NCBI GenBank assembly: GCA_019918135.1
Contig: WBZZ01004118.1
Location: 35,001-99,000 of the forward strand
Origin: Paulinella micropora
Taxonomy: Eukaryota > Cercozoa > Imbricatea > Euglyphida > Paulinellidae
Direction: 5' to 3'
Length of the DNA stretch: 64,000 nucleotides
In this document: positions 47,637 through 56,195 of the stretch, piece by piece
How the letters are laid out: each line of letters begins with the position of its first letter
Numbering within the stretch: position 1 is the first letter of the stretch
Translations under genes and position numbers: made by a program
Notes under the pieces: generated by a model
The model's database searches: none
What the model was told of the DNA's origin: nothing
The model's input: the letters and a program-made list of their open reading frames with translations, nothing else

Positions 47637-48500
47637 GTGAGCTCGATAAAAGAAGACCCGAGTGGGGTTATTTAAAGCTCAACCCTTAAAAAAGCATAAA
47701 CATGTACGCCGCCAGGAACCCAACAACAATAACATAGCAGCCAGGAACCCAACAACAATAACATAGCAGCCAGGAACCCAACAACAATAACATAGCAGCC
47801 AGGAACCCAACAACAATAACATAGCAGCCAGGAACCCAACAACAATAACATATCTGCCAGGAACCCAACAACAATAACATAGCTTCCGTAACCAGCCTTC
47901 AGGAACCCGCCTCAGTTACCCGCCCCCGTAACCAGGTCAGAGACGTGACGTACTATGCATCATTGAGGTGTCGTGGCAAGCCACCCTGCGTCCGATAGAA
48001 GCTACAAAAGAGTCATCTACCGAGAACACTAAGTGACAGGCCCGGTCACATGCACCCAACACGTCCCGACCCTCCGCCAGAGCATCCCCATGGCATCCGC
48101 AAAGTGAGCACGAGGGGTTCTGGGAGAGAGGGTGAGTCAGGAGCCCCGCGTCCAGGCAGTCGCTACTGTGGCAGTTGAGTGATTTCAAGGCTTGTGGAAA
48201 TGTGTGGAGCCTGTCGCCTTCATTCCCACTCATACCGACAGTAGTTTAGTTAACCAACCTGTCCAGTGACCCACTGAGCCCAACCCCCTCCCTCAGATAA
48301 CCCCCACCCCCCGCACCCCGAGTGATACCAGAGGCCACCCCGAGCCAAGAGCCGTGAGCGTGGTGAGAGAGCTTCTCTCAGTAAAAGTTTCCGTCTCATG
48401 AATCAGTGGAGCACTGATTATGTACCCCTCATAACAAGCTGCCAACGGCCCCAACCCCGCCGTGTGGCGGTGACACCCAACCATGTATTGGTGCCCCCCA
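47637..48500 (-). promoter_or_regulatory. LINE-beta 2 5' UTR, distal repeat unit
   Basis: Second, diverged copy of the 5' UTR unit, interrupted by the 29-bp minisatellite at 47709-47885. Its upstream edge meets (AAT)n. Confidence 0.5.
47709..47885. repeat. 29-bp minisatellite, six units
   Basis: Unit core CCAGGAACCCAACAACAATA with ACATAGCAG. Units start near 47711 and recur every 29 bp with very little divergence. No spacers, so not a CRISPR array. Confidence 0.92.
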
Positions 48501-48564
<64 letters not shown>

Positions 48565-48830
48565 GTGCTTCTCTGTCAATGGCTGATGCATTTCTGCACA
48601 TGCGCCTCCATCGTCTCACCCGTGAGGGGAGTACGAAGAATTGACGATAAGCTCTAATGACACCCCCGCAAGGGCAGTTCCAACACTTCCAGACGGGCCG
48701 GTATGTTCAATGAAAATACTGGTCCAGACGGATCGGTATGTTCAATGAAAATACTGGTGGCACCGACGGGAATCGAACTGGCGACAGGGCCCAGATGGTA
48801 GAATTTGACCACTGGGCTATCACGGTGTCC
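48565..48830 (-). mobile_element. SINE-A copy 27, full length
   Basis: GACGGAT linker between internal repeats. Intact head apart from one substitution (GAATTTGACC). Confidence 0.85.
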
Positions 48831-48898
<68 letters not shown>

Positions 48899-48901
<3 letters not shown>

Positions 48902-49308
48902 ATATCTGAGGCGTACTGATGCAGCTAATGGCATATCCTCAACGGACATAAGCCTCCAATACCCTTGTTCGAGGTCCTCCACCCCCCCGTGTCAGTCTCT
49001 CGCCTGATGATCGGGGCCACCGATGGAGCTCCTGAGGGCAAGACTGCACTAAGCCGAGGTTATTCCGCAGTCCCAGCAACCTCTTGCAAGACGTCACCGA
49101 ATGTGCAAGTGCATACACCAAGCGCGGTTGCTAGAGCTGCCTCGAAACCCCACCCATAACAATCTGGTGTCTGCTGGGTCCTGGGCTATCAACCAGCATA
49201 TGCGGAGTTTAAGATCTTTTACGCGCGCAACGACCCTCCTCCCCAGCATCTACCACCAAAGGGTTATGAGTTGGCGTCACAGTTTAACGCCTTGAGGCCA
49301 TTGGGCTG
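48899..49308 (-). mobile_element. SINE-C copy 6, 5'-truncated
   Basis: Truncated within 1 nt of SINE-C 3. It is the last member of the stack before the gypsy element. Confidence 0.72.
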
Positions 49309-49325
49309 AATAATAATAATAATAA

Positions 49326-49573
49326 TGTTACAATCCCCGAAGATAGCTCAATAAAAAGTCTGTAATACAACCAGACACAAATCCCCAAAAGAGAATGATG
49401 TCTCGTTATATTAGCTCAGTGAAGCCGAAAAGAAAACTGCAACAGACCAAGGTTAAAATGGCATTAGGTCAAATCCGGCCAAACGATATTGAAAATAATT
49501 GGAAAAAAACTAGGTGCACCTGACACCAGAAAAAGGGTACTTTTTACCGGCTATCCGGGGGGTGATGCCTACA
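49326..49573 (-). repeat. GYP-1 3' LTR
   Basis: 248 bp, TGTTACA...CTACA on the plus strand; preceded on the minus strand by a polypurine tract. Confidence 0.9.
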
Positions 49574-49590
49574 GTACCCCTTCCCGTTTT
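49574..49590 (-). other. GYP-1 polypurine tract
   Basis: Minus strand AACGGGAAGGGGTAC immediately before the LTR: the expected plus-strand primer position. Confidence 0.65.
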
Positions 49591-50369
49591 TATGACGGAA
49601 ATATGCAATATTTTCGTCATATAATTGCTGATTTCTTTTCTGCACAAACGCTACGGGGTGTCGCAACTAAGTGCATTAACCCACGGATAGACGGTGCAGT
49701 GGATATATAAAACGCATACGCCAGACACGAGTCAACTATAAATCTCCAGCCTCGTTTTTGTAAATAAAAAACTCCTCCTTCCACACTTGTTGTCCCCCCC
49801 GTAACTTAATTCTGAGGCAGTATGTCAAGAACAAATAGTATTACTATTGCAATAAAAGCAGCGTTATAATTTTTCTCCTTCTCCAAAAACACTTCCGATC
49901 AGTAAATACATTGTCTTTTAATAACATACCCTTGTATTCAATCGGTTACCTTAATATAGTACTAGGGGGCCAGACCTAATAACTATATCCAAAGCCGGGG
50001 TGAGTGAGCCCGACCATGCGATATGCCGACACAAGTAGAGACGGACCGTGCTGGTATGACGATATTAAGTATATCCAAAGAAAAAAATTTAATATGTCTA
50101 CTATGAGAACATTTTTTGAGAACATCACCCTGGATACTTGAAGCAGGGTCGTACCAGGAACACCATCGCTAAACTCACAAGCGATCCCCTTATACGGTGT
50201 CGTATCCATTTGCCGATTGACCCTCGCACTCATATGTTGCGATAAAAATGCCAAGTAACAACAATGGTATAAAAACATTTTAATAAGACATGATCTGACA
50301 TGGGCACTATGAGATTAATCCACATGCAGCTTTCAATGTCCGACGCGTGATAAAAGAAAAAAATGTCAC
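49591..50369 (-). other. GYP-1 3' untranslated region
   Basis: About 780 bp between pol and the polypurine tract. No ORF above 100 residues that I can support, and no similarity to the leader region. Confidence 0.6.
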
Positions 50370-53300
50370 TTACTGCCTTCGTCGCCTTGCGCGAACCCCT
50401 TTGCCAGGTGGCGGGCCGCCAACAAAAGTCAAGTCAAACTTCGACTCCTCCAGAATGTCCCATATTTTGTTAGGGATGGCGCCCAAAGATAAGTCAAAAG
50501 GAATATCAAGCACTCCTCTAGGCAGTGACTGAATAGTCCACGCAGTGTGGTCTTTGTCTCGAAGGGTAATAGTATCATCCCATGTCTCGAGATTTTTCGC
50601 GTCTTTGTACACCGGTAAATATTGTCTAGCTTTTGGATCCTCAACAGGGTCCATGCTTCTCCAAAAATGGAGTACCGGTTGTATCGTTTTTGCTGCTAAG
50701 GATCTCTTCGATGTCCGTGCTGCCCGTGTAGTCTGCGGGACCGCCACAGCTCGCATGAGATAAAGATCTGAGAGAGTGTCATCGGCAACATGAGATTCTG
50801 CCGGTCTCAACAGATAAAAAGCGTCTCGGACCCACTTGATGGCCGCAATCGCCTCTCCTTCCTTCCATCGCACATGTCGAATGTCCACATTACCCGCGTT
50901 CGGGTTAGTGTCCTTCTCCCCTCCTCCTCCATGGACATCCGTCGCTCGCGTCGACCTTGCCACCTTCCTCGGTTGGTCGAAGATGAGATCGTTTTGCGCT
51001 CTCCTCCTCTGCGCCTCCGTGAACTTCTCCTTCGTACCGCCGCGGACTATGGGGGCTTTAGACTGAGTCCCCGCCGCGCTTTTGCGGTTTGAGTCTTCCT
51101 TACTCTCCTTCTCGGTCTCCTCCTTCTCCGTGACAGGTGCCCGATAGGCATTCTCCTCCTCTAAGGTATCCTCCTTCTGTATAGGCGGTACCTCTTTGAA
51201 GTCCTCCTTCATCCGTTTCAACGCCTCCTCAACGGATTCATCCTCAAGTAAGAAGGGGTCATATTTGATCAGCCTTCGAACATTCACAATCTGCACCTTC
51301 CCTCTACCCCTGATCTTATAATTCAGAGGTCCCATCTGTTCCATGATCTGGTATGGTCCTTTCCAGTGGGTAAACAGCTTAGAGCTAACCCCCTTAGGGA
51401 CTTGAGGATGGTACAAGAGTACAATATCCCCAACCTGGAAACGGACTTGATCTAAGTGCGCTTGTCGCACTCCTTGTGCGTCAGTCTTTCTGCGCTCCGC
51501 CTCCATGTGCGCCGCAACTATTTGTTCCGCCTCCATCTTCGCTCTTAGTCTCATCCCGAACAACTCATCCTCATCTGCCCAAGTGTCTTTTGGATGCAGA
51601 AGTGAGGTTGGGATATTAGGCTCTCGGCCGTAAACCAATTGATATGGCGAGACTGAGCTCCTGGCTCCTCCTAATGCCGATGAGGGTAGACAGTTCATTG
51701 CAAAGGCAAATGAAGGTGCTGCCTCCACCCAGGCTCTCTGATTCTCCTTCTTCATACAGTACATCTTAAGCGAGGCTTTGAGAGGTCTATGTACCCGCTC
51801 GATCTTGCCATTCGCTCTCGGGTTATAGGCAGTAACATATTGCCATTTCATCCCGTAGTACTTAGATAGTCTGTCGATGACTTCATTATTAAAGTCAGAA
51901 CCTCGATCAGAACATATCTTTCTAGGCACTCCGATCTGCGAGACGATCCTATCGATCAGAGCCTCCGCAGTTGTCTTGCCTGTAGCGTCCTTAACAGGAA
52001 CAACCCAGACATAATTGGTGGCTCGATCTATTGCGGTAAGAAGGTATCTGTACCCTTCTGCCGATTCGGGGCAAGGTCCCACATGATCGATGTGTAAAAA
52101 TTCAAACATCCCGGCGTGTAACGGGAATGTACCGATCAGGCCAAAGTTCGCCTTCAGCGGTGTCTTTGTGGTTTTGCATGGGATGCATGCGTCCACTTCC
52201 CTGTCTATCTCCTCCTTCATCCCTTTCCACCAAAATCGCCTCGCTATGAACCAATGAGTTCTTTGTCGACCCGGATGTGCCAGTAAGGGGCAGTTATGGG
52301 CTGCGACATATATAAAGCGCCTCAACTTCTCTGGTACCCAGAGAGTCCATTTGTCAGGCTGTGATGCAAATTTGCCATGCTGGCCCTTGTACCACAATAG
52401 CCCATCTCTCCACGCCATCTCCTTCATCTGATCTTTGATCTGTGGAGTCTTTTTAAGCTCATTAGGGTTCTTGTATAACGTTATGAGCTCCTTGAACTCC
52501 GGATCCGTCGCCTGTTGCTGCCTCCACGCGGTAGGCGAGGCGATATGAATAGTACCGTCCTCCAACCTTACTCCTACCCTTTCCGGGTCTTCATCAAGCT
52601 CGCTTCGATTTTCCTGTGGAGGTTCAGTACAGACCTCAGTCGTCTCCTCCTCTTCTTTTATATTCGCCTTCGCGTTCTCGTATGCCTCATAAGACCACTC
52701 AGCGTCTTCGAGAACATGCGCCTCACAGCATATGCCATGCTCCGGGCCTTGAGGACTATATCGTAGACCCGTGCGGTCATAACGAACGCCTCTTGCCATC
52801 TGCATCGCCTCTATGTGGCTCACCTCGTATACCTTGTCCGTGGACAGGTCCATCATCTCCACTGATGATACGAGAGCCGACACCTCCGACTGAAACTCTA
52901 GCCTGGAAAGGCTATCAGCGACTACGTTTCGCTTTCCCGGTAAGTAGACCATCGTGAAATTGAAACATGACAAGAAAGCTTGCCACCGCGCCAAACGGCC
53001 GGTTTGTTCATGATTCATCAACCAAAGAAGGTTGTGATGATCGGTCCTAACCGTGAATAGAGGTCCTCCCCACAAGTATTCTCTGAGCCTCTTGAGAGCC
53101 CATACTACTGCCAACGCCTCCCTCTGTCGCGTGCAGTAATTTCGCTCCGCCGCACACAGCTTTCTACTAATAAACATGATCGGGCGCAACTTTTTCTCCT
53201 CATCTTCTTGTTGCAGCACCGCGCCAATCGCAAACTTAGATGCATCCGTGTCGACTACGAACGGTTTCGTAAAGTCGGGCATCATAAGTACTAATCCGCC

Positions 53301-56117
53301 GTCCTTGGGATCTTTATAAATGATATCTTTGAGCGTATTAAACGCCTGCAAAGCCTCCTCATCCCACTTCTCAAAGTCTCCAAAATCAATCATCTTCTCC
53401 AGCTTAGCCCGAGTTGCACCCCAATCGGGTATGAACTGGCTGTAGTACTGTGCCATCGCAAGAAAAGAGTGTAACTCTGTGCGATTCTTTGGCAACTGTC
53501 TACTCATGATCTCCTCCCTCTTCTCGCGCGATATCGAGACCCTATTATGAGAAATCTCGTAACCCAAATACGTCACACTTGTCCTGGCAAGCTGACATTT
53601 CTTTAGGTTGCATTTCAGGCCAAAAGCTCCGATGCGCCTGAAGACATCTGACAAGTGATCGATATGCTCTTCCATTGTGTTAGAGTATACGATGATGTCA
53701 TCGATGTAACAAAATGCATATTCTCCCGCCTTCTGTCCTCTCCTTCTCATAAAACCATCCTCCGACTGGTCGTCATATTGACCGCTCAACATCTTCTGCA
53801 TCGCCTTCTGAAAGAGCCCCGGGGCCTGTTTGAGTCCCATTGGAAGCACCTTCCACTGGTATATTTCCATACCCACAACGAATGCAGTCAGCCATCTGGA
53901 TTTCTCGTCCAGTGGTATCTGCCAGAAGCCGTTCTTAAGGTCAATGACCGAATAGAATTTAGCATTCCGCAGCACCCTTCTGCCTTCTTCTAAGGTCGGC
54001 AGAGGATTTCTCTCTTCCTCTAGCACCTTATTCACACGGGCATAATTGATCGTCAAGCGCCATTCTCCTCCTGGCTTAGGGACGATTTTCGGTTGAGAGA
54101 CAATTGGAGATGTAGATCTCTCAATAAAGTCCTCATCGAGCAACTGTCTCACATTCTCCTCCGCTATTTTTGCCTCATGTATGCTCAAATTTGCCCTCCG
54201 TGGTGCCGGAGATGGCTCCGCACCCGGTATCTTGTAAATGACAGCAGTGAAGTCATCCGACTTTACACCACCTGCCCGAGGAGGGTCGAAAATTTCTCTG
54301 TACGCCTCCATCTTAGCTTTGAGAAACGCCTTCTCTCTCTCCGAACCCACTCCTTCTTCTAAAATTTTCCGCGCCGCCGCTTGGAAATCTTCCTCCGACA
54401 TCTTCTTATGCTCCTTGAGGGGCGCTAAGTCCTCCTCCAAACTCAAATCTTCCTCGGACAAATCGTCTAGTCCCGTTCTTTCATACGTGACTGTGTCCGG
54501 CTCATCATCATGACCCAGCCCGACAAGCATATCAATAAGGTTCGCGTATTGTATCGGAGCCTTACGGGTGTAGAAACCATCAAAGCATGTGAAAGCTTGA
54601 GGTATCAATTTCAACTTGTCCTGGGCTCTGAGCTTTTGCTTGTATGCACTGCTCTGCTCCCGAGACCCGAGTCGACAAGCCACCACTAACTGTTGCTTGC
54701 GAGAAGGAACAGGTATAGGATGATCAATAAGCCGGTCCCTTATCTCCTGTGCCCAGATCGCCTTCTCATTGTATGGCAGAATGACAGTATACGGCTTGTT
54801 ACTCTCAAATAGAGTCCGTAGACACTTTTTCACTTCAGTTAATGAGCGCGGCCAGGTAGGCACATCGCCCCAAAAGTTCGTGATAAAAGTTTTAATGTCA
54901 TCCGCTGGAGTATCGGGGATACGCCCCTTCCTCCTTGGCACAAACGCCTCTCTCTTCTCATCTGACACCTTCGCATGGTAACAGTAGCCATTAGTAATAT
55001 GGACATCTGCCCCGCCACCTTCTGCGAATCTGGCCAACGACGGGCACTGTTTCGCAACACATATTATCTCCTCATTACGCGCTACGACTAAGTCATCAAT
55101 AGACTTTCTGTCCCATGCGGGAATCGTAACCGTATACGCCTGCATCTCCGTCTCCCAATTGTCGGTCCAGGTCAGTTCCTCCGGCACTGTGACATAGGGG
55201 TGTACATAGGCTTCAGTTGCCTCATGTACGAAGGCCAACTTTTTCCTCTCCGTTGCTAGACTCAGCTCAAAAGCCTCGTATGAGTCAGTAGCAGTCATCG
55301 GATTAATATCCTCCTCCTCTCCATTCTTCACTCCATAAATCACCCGCCGTGCGGCGCAATCGATCACAGCCCCCATCGTAGCCAATTGGTCATACGACAG
55401 CAGGATTGAACCGTGGTAATCGGGGACAACATAGAGGTCCGCACGATATACTCGACCGGATTTCAATTTGAAAATTAATGTGACGATGCCCGTAATTTCC
55501 GTACGGCTGCCTACCCCTTTTAGGGTCCCCTTTGTTTTTCTAATGTTTTTGTCCACCCATGTCCGGTGACTATTCAAAAACTTCTGGCCGACAATATTAA
55601 TATTCGCCATCGTATCATTACCAACTTTTAATGTGGTTTGTAAAGTTTCACAAAAGAGGTCAGTGTAGCATAGCGCGTCTGGTCTATGTAAACTAGCCGC
55701 TAGCACATGAATTTTTCGTTCTAGGGTTTTGAGTCTAAGCTCAAGTTCCTTGTCCTCTTCTCGTTCTCCCCCCTTTTCCGCCAACTTAACTTCTTGAGTC
55801 TCCGGGGCTTCCGGTATCTCGAGTGTCTTTTGGACAGAGTCTGGTACACCGAGTGTACTCGTGTCTATAGCAGAGACTATTGAGTCCTTTGGCGGGGGTA
55901 CGGTCCGCTGCTTCTTCGTAGGAGGAGACCTAGCCTTTGGTTTCGGCTTCCTCTCCTCCATCGCCTTCTTCGCCTTCCTATTCGCATCATTTATCATATT
56001 AGCTCTCGAAGGATGAACTAGCAAGTGCTTACCTTGAGGCTTGTGAGGCTGTGTGCCTTCACCTTCACGTCTGGGAGGAACGGAACCGTTCGTATCCTGT
56101 TCATCAACAGTAGGCAT
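50370..56117 (-). CDS. pol: GYP-1 Pol: protease, RT, RNase H, integrase and C-terminal extension
   Basis: 1915 residues from the first ATG; the frame is open back to the gag stop, so the real product is probably Gag-Pol made by readthrough of UGA at 56193-56195. Protease about 155-262: GNDTMANINIVG (D168) where retropepsins have DTGA or DSGA, and ILLSYDQLATMGAVIDC. RT about 655-860: VIDLKNG (D726), YIDD (804-807). RNase H about 950-1072: DTDAS (D956), E1000, D1026, D1068. Integrase: H1274/H1281 and C1311/C1314 zinc site; D1344, D1404, E1440; GPY-like module near 1583-1600. Residues 1630-1915 are a charged extension without recognised domain. No internal damage. Confidence 0.95.
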   Translation of the reverse strand: MPTVDEQDTNGSVPPRREGEGTQPHKPQGKHLLVHPSRANMINDANRKAKKAMEERKPKPKARSPPTKKQRTVPPPKDSIVSAIDTSTLGVPDSVQKTLEIPEAPETQEVKLAEKGGEREEDKELELRLKTLERKIHVLAASLHRPDALCYTDLFCETLQTTLKVGNDTMANINIVGQKFLNSHRTWVDKNIRKTKGTLKGVGSRTEITGIVTLIFKLKSGRVYRADLYVVPDYHGSILLSYDQLATMGAVIDCAARRVIYGVKNGEEEDINPMTATDSYEAFELSLATERKKLAFVHEATEAYVHPYVTVPEELTWTDNWETEMQAYTVTIPAWDRKSIDDLVVARNEEIICVAKQCPSLARFAEGGGADVHITNGYCYHAKVSDEKREAFVPRRKGRIPDTPADDIKTFITNFWGDVPTWPRSLTEVKKCLRTLFESNKPYTVILPYNEKAIWAQEIRDRLIDHPIPVPSRKQQLVVACRLGSREQSSAYKQKLRAQDKLKLIPQAFTCFDGFYTRKAPIQYANLIDMLVGLGHDDEPDTVTYERTGLDDLSEEDLSLEEDLAPLKEHKKMSEEDFQAAARKILEEGVGSEREKAFLKAKMEAYREIFDPPRAGGVKSDDFTAVIYKIPGAEPSPAPRRANLSIHEAKIAEENVRQLLDEDFIERSTSPIVSQPKIVPKPGGEWRLTINYARVNKVLEEERNPLPTLEEGRRVLRNAKFYSVIDLKNGFWQIPLDEKSRWLTAFVVGMEIYQWKVLPMGLKQAPGLFQKAMQKMLSGQYDDQSEDGFMRRRGQKAGEYAFCYIDDIIVYSNTMEEHIDHLSDVFRRIGAFGLKCNLKKCQLARTSVTYLGYEISHNRVSISREKREEIMSRQLPKNRTELHSFLAMAQYYSQFIPDWGATRAKLEKMIDFGDFEKWDEEALQAFNTLKDIIYKDPKDGGLVLMMPDFTKPFVVDTDASKFAIGAVLQQEDEEKKLRPIMFISRKLCAAERNYCTRQREALAVVWALKRLREYLWGGPLFTVRTDHHNLLWLMNHEQTGRLARWQAFLSCFNFTMVYLPGKRNVVADSLSRLEFQSEVSALVSSVEMMDLSTDKVYEVSHIEAMQMARGVRYDRTGLRYSPQGPEHGICCEAHVLEDAEWSYEAYENAKANIKEEEETTEVCTEPPQENRSELDEDPERVGVRLEDGTIHIASPTAWRQQQATDPEFKELITLYKNPNELKKTPQIKDQMKEMAWRDGLLWYKGQHGKFASQPDKWTLWVPEKLRRFIYVAAHNCPLLAHPGRQRTHWFIARRFWWKGMKEEIDREVDACIPCKTTKTPLKANFGLIGTFPLHAGMFEFLHIDHVGPCPESAEGYRYLLTAIDRATNYVWVVPVKDATGKTTAEALIDRIVSQIGVPRKICSDRGSDFNNEVIDRLSKYYGMKWQYVTAYNPRANGKIERVHRPLKASLKMYCMKKENQRAWVEAAPSFAFAMNCLPSSALGGARSSVSPYQLVYGREPNIPTSLLHPKDTWADEDELFGMRLRAKMEAEQIVAAHMEAERRKTDAQGVRQAHLDQVRFQVGDIVLLYHPQVPKGVSSKLFTHWKGPYQIMEQMGPLNYKIRGRGKVQIVNVRRLIKYDPFLLEDESVEEALKRMKEDFKEVPPIQKEDTLEEENAYRAPVTEKEETEKESKEDSNRKSAAGTQSKAPIVRGGTKEKFTEAQRRRAQNDLIFDQPRKVARSTRATDVHGGGGEKDTNPNAGNVDIRHVRWKEGEAIAAIKWVRDAFYLLRPAESHVADDTLSDLYLMRAVAVPQTTRAARTSKRSLAAKTIQPVLHFWRSMDPVEDPKARQYLPVYKDAKNLETWDDTITLRDKDHTAWTIQSLPRGVLDIPFDLSLGAIPNKIWDILEESKFDLTFVGGPPPGKGVRARRRRQ

Positions 56118-56192
56118 AACTGTGACTGTCGGATTAAAAAGAACAGTTTTTATCTCCTTCTCTCTCTTCTTTTCCTCTCTCTTCTCCTCCCG

Positions 56193-56195
56193 TCA
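56193..56195 (-). promoter_or_regulatory. Gag-Pol UGA readthrough site
   Basis: GAC UGA CGG GAG: single in-frame stop, C at +4, purine-rich sequence downstream, and 25 open codons before the first pol ATG. Confidence 0.65.

Larger units (their letters stand above)
41699..48500 (-). mobile_element. LINE-beta copy 2, probably full length (about 6.8 kb)
   Basis: 3' end TTGACTGATAAGTC then (ATT)n at 41699. The 5' limit is set where unique sequence meets (AAT)n at about 48500. Contains a tandemly duplicated 5' UTR, an N-terminal ORF and a large RT ORF separated by one frameshift near 45200. Confidence 0.85.

Noticed and set aside
47709-47885. CRISPR-like array
   Set aside because: Units are contiguous with no unique spacers and lie in a eukaryotic LINE 5' UTR.
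49574-50369. Long 3' LTR of GYP-1
   Set aside because: No similarity to the leader at 58.7-59.5 kb. The true LTRs are the 246-248 bp TG...CA repeats with PBS and polypurine tract in place.
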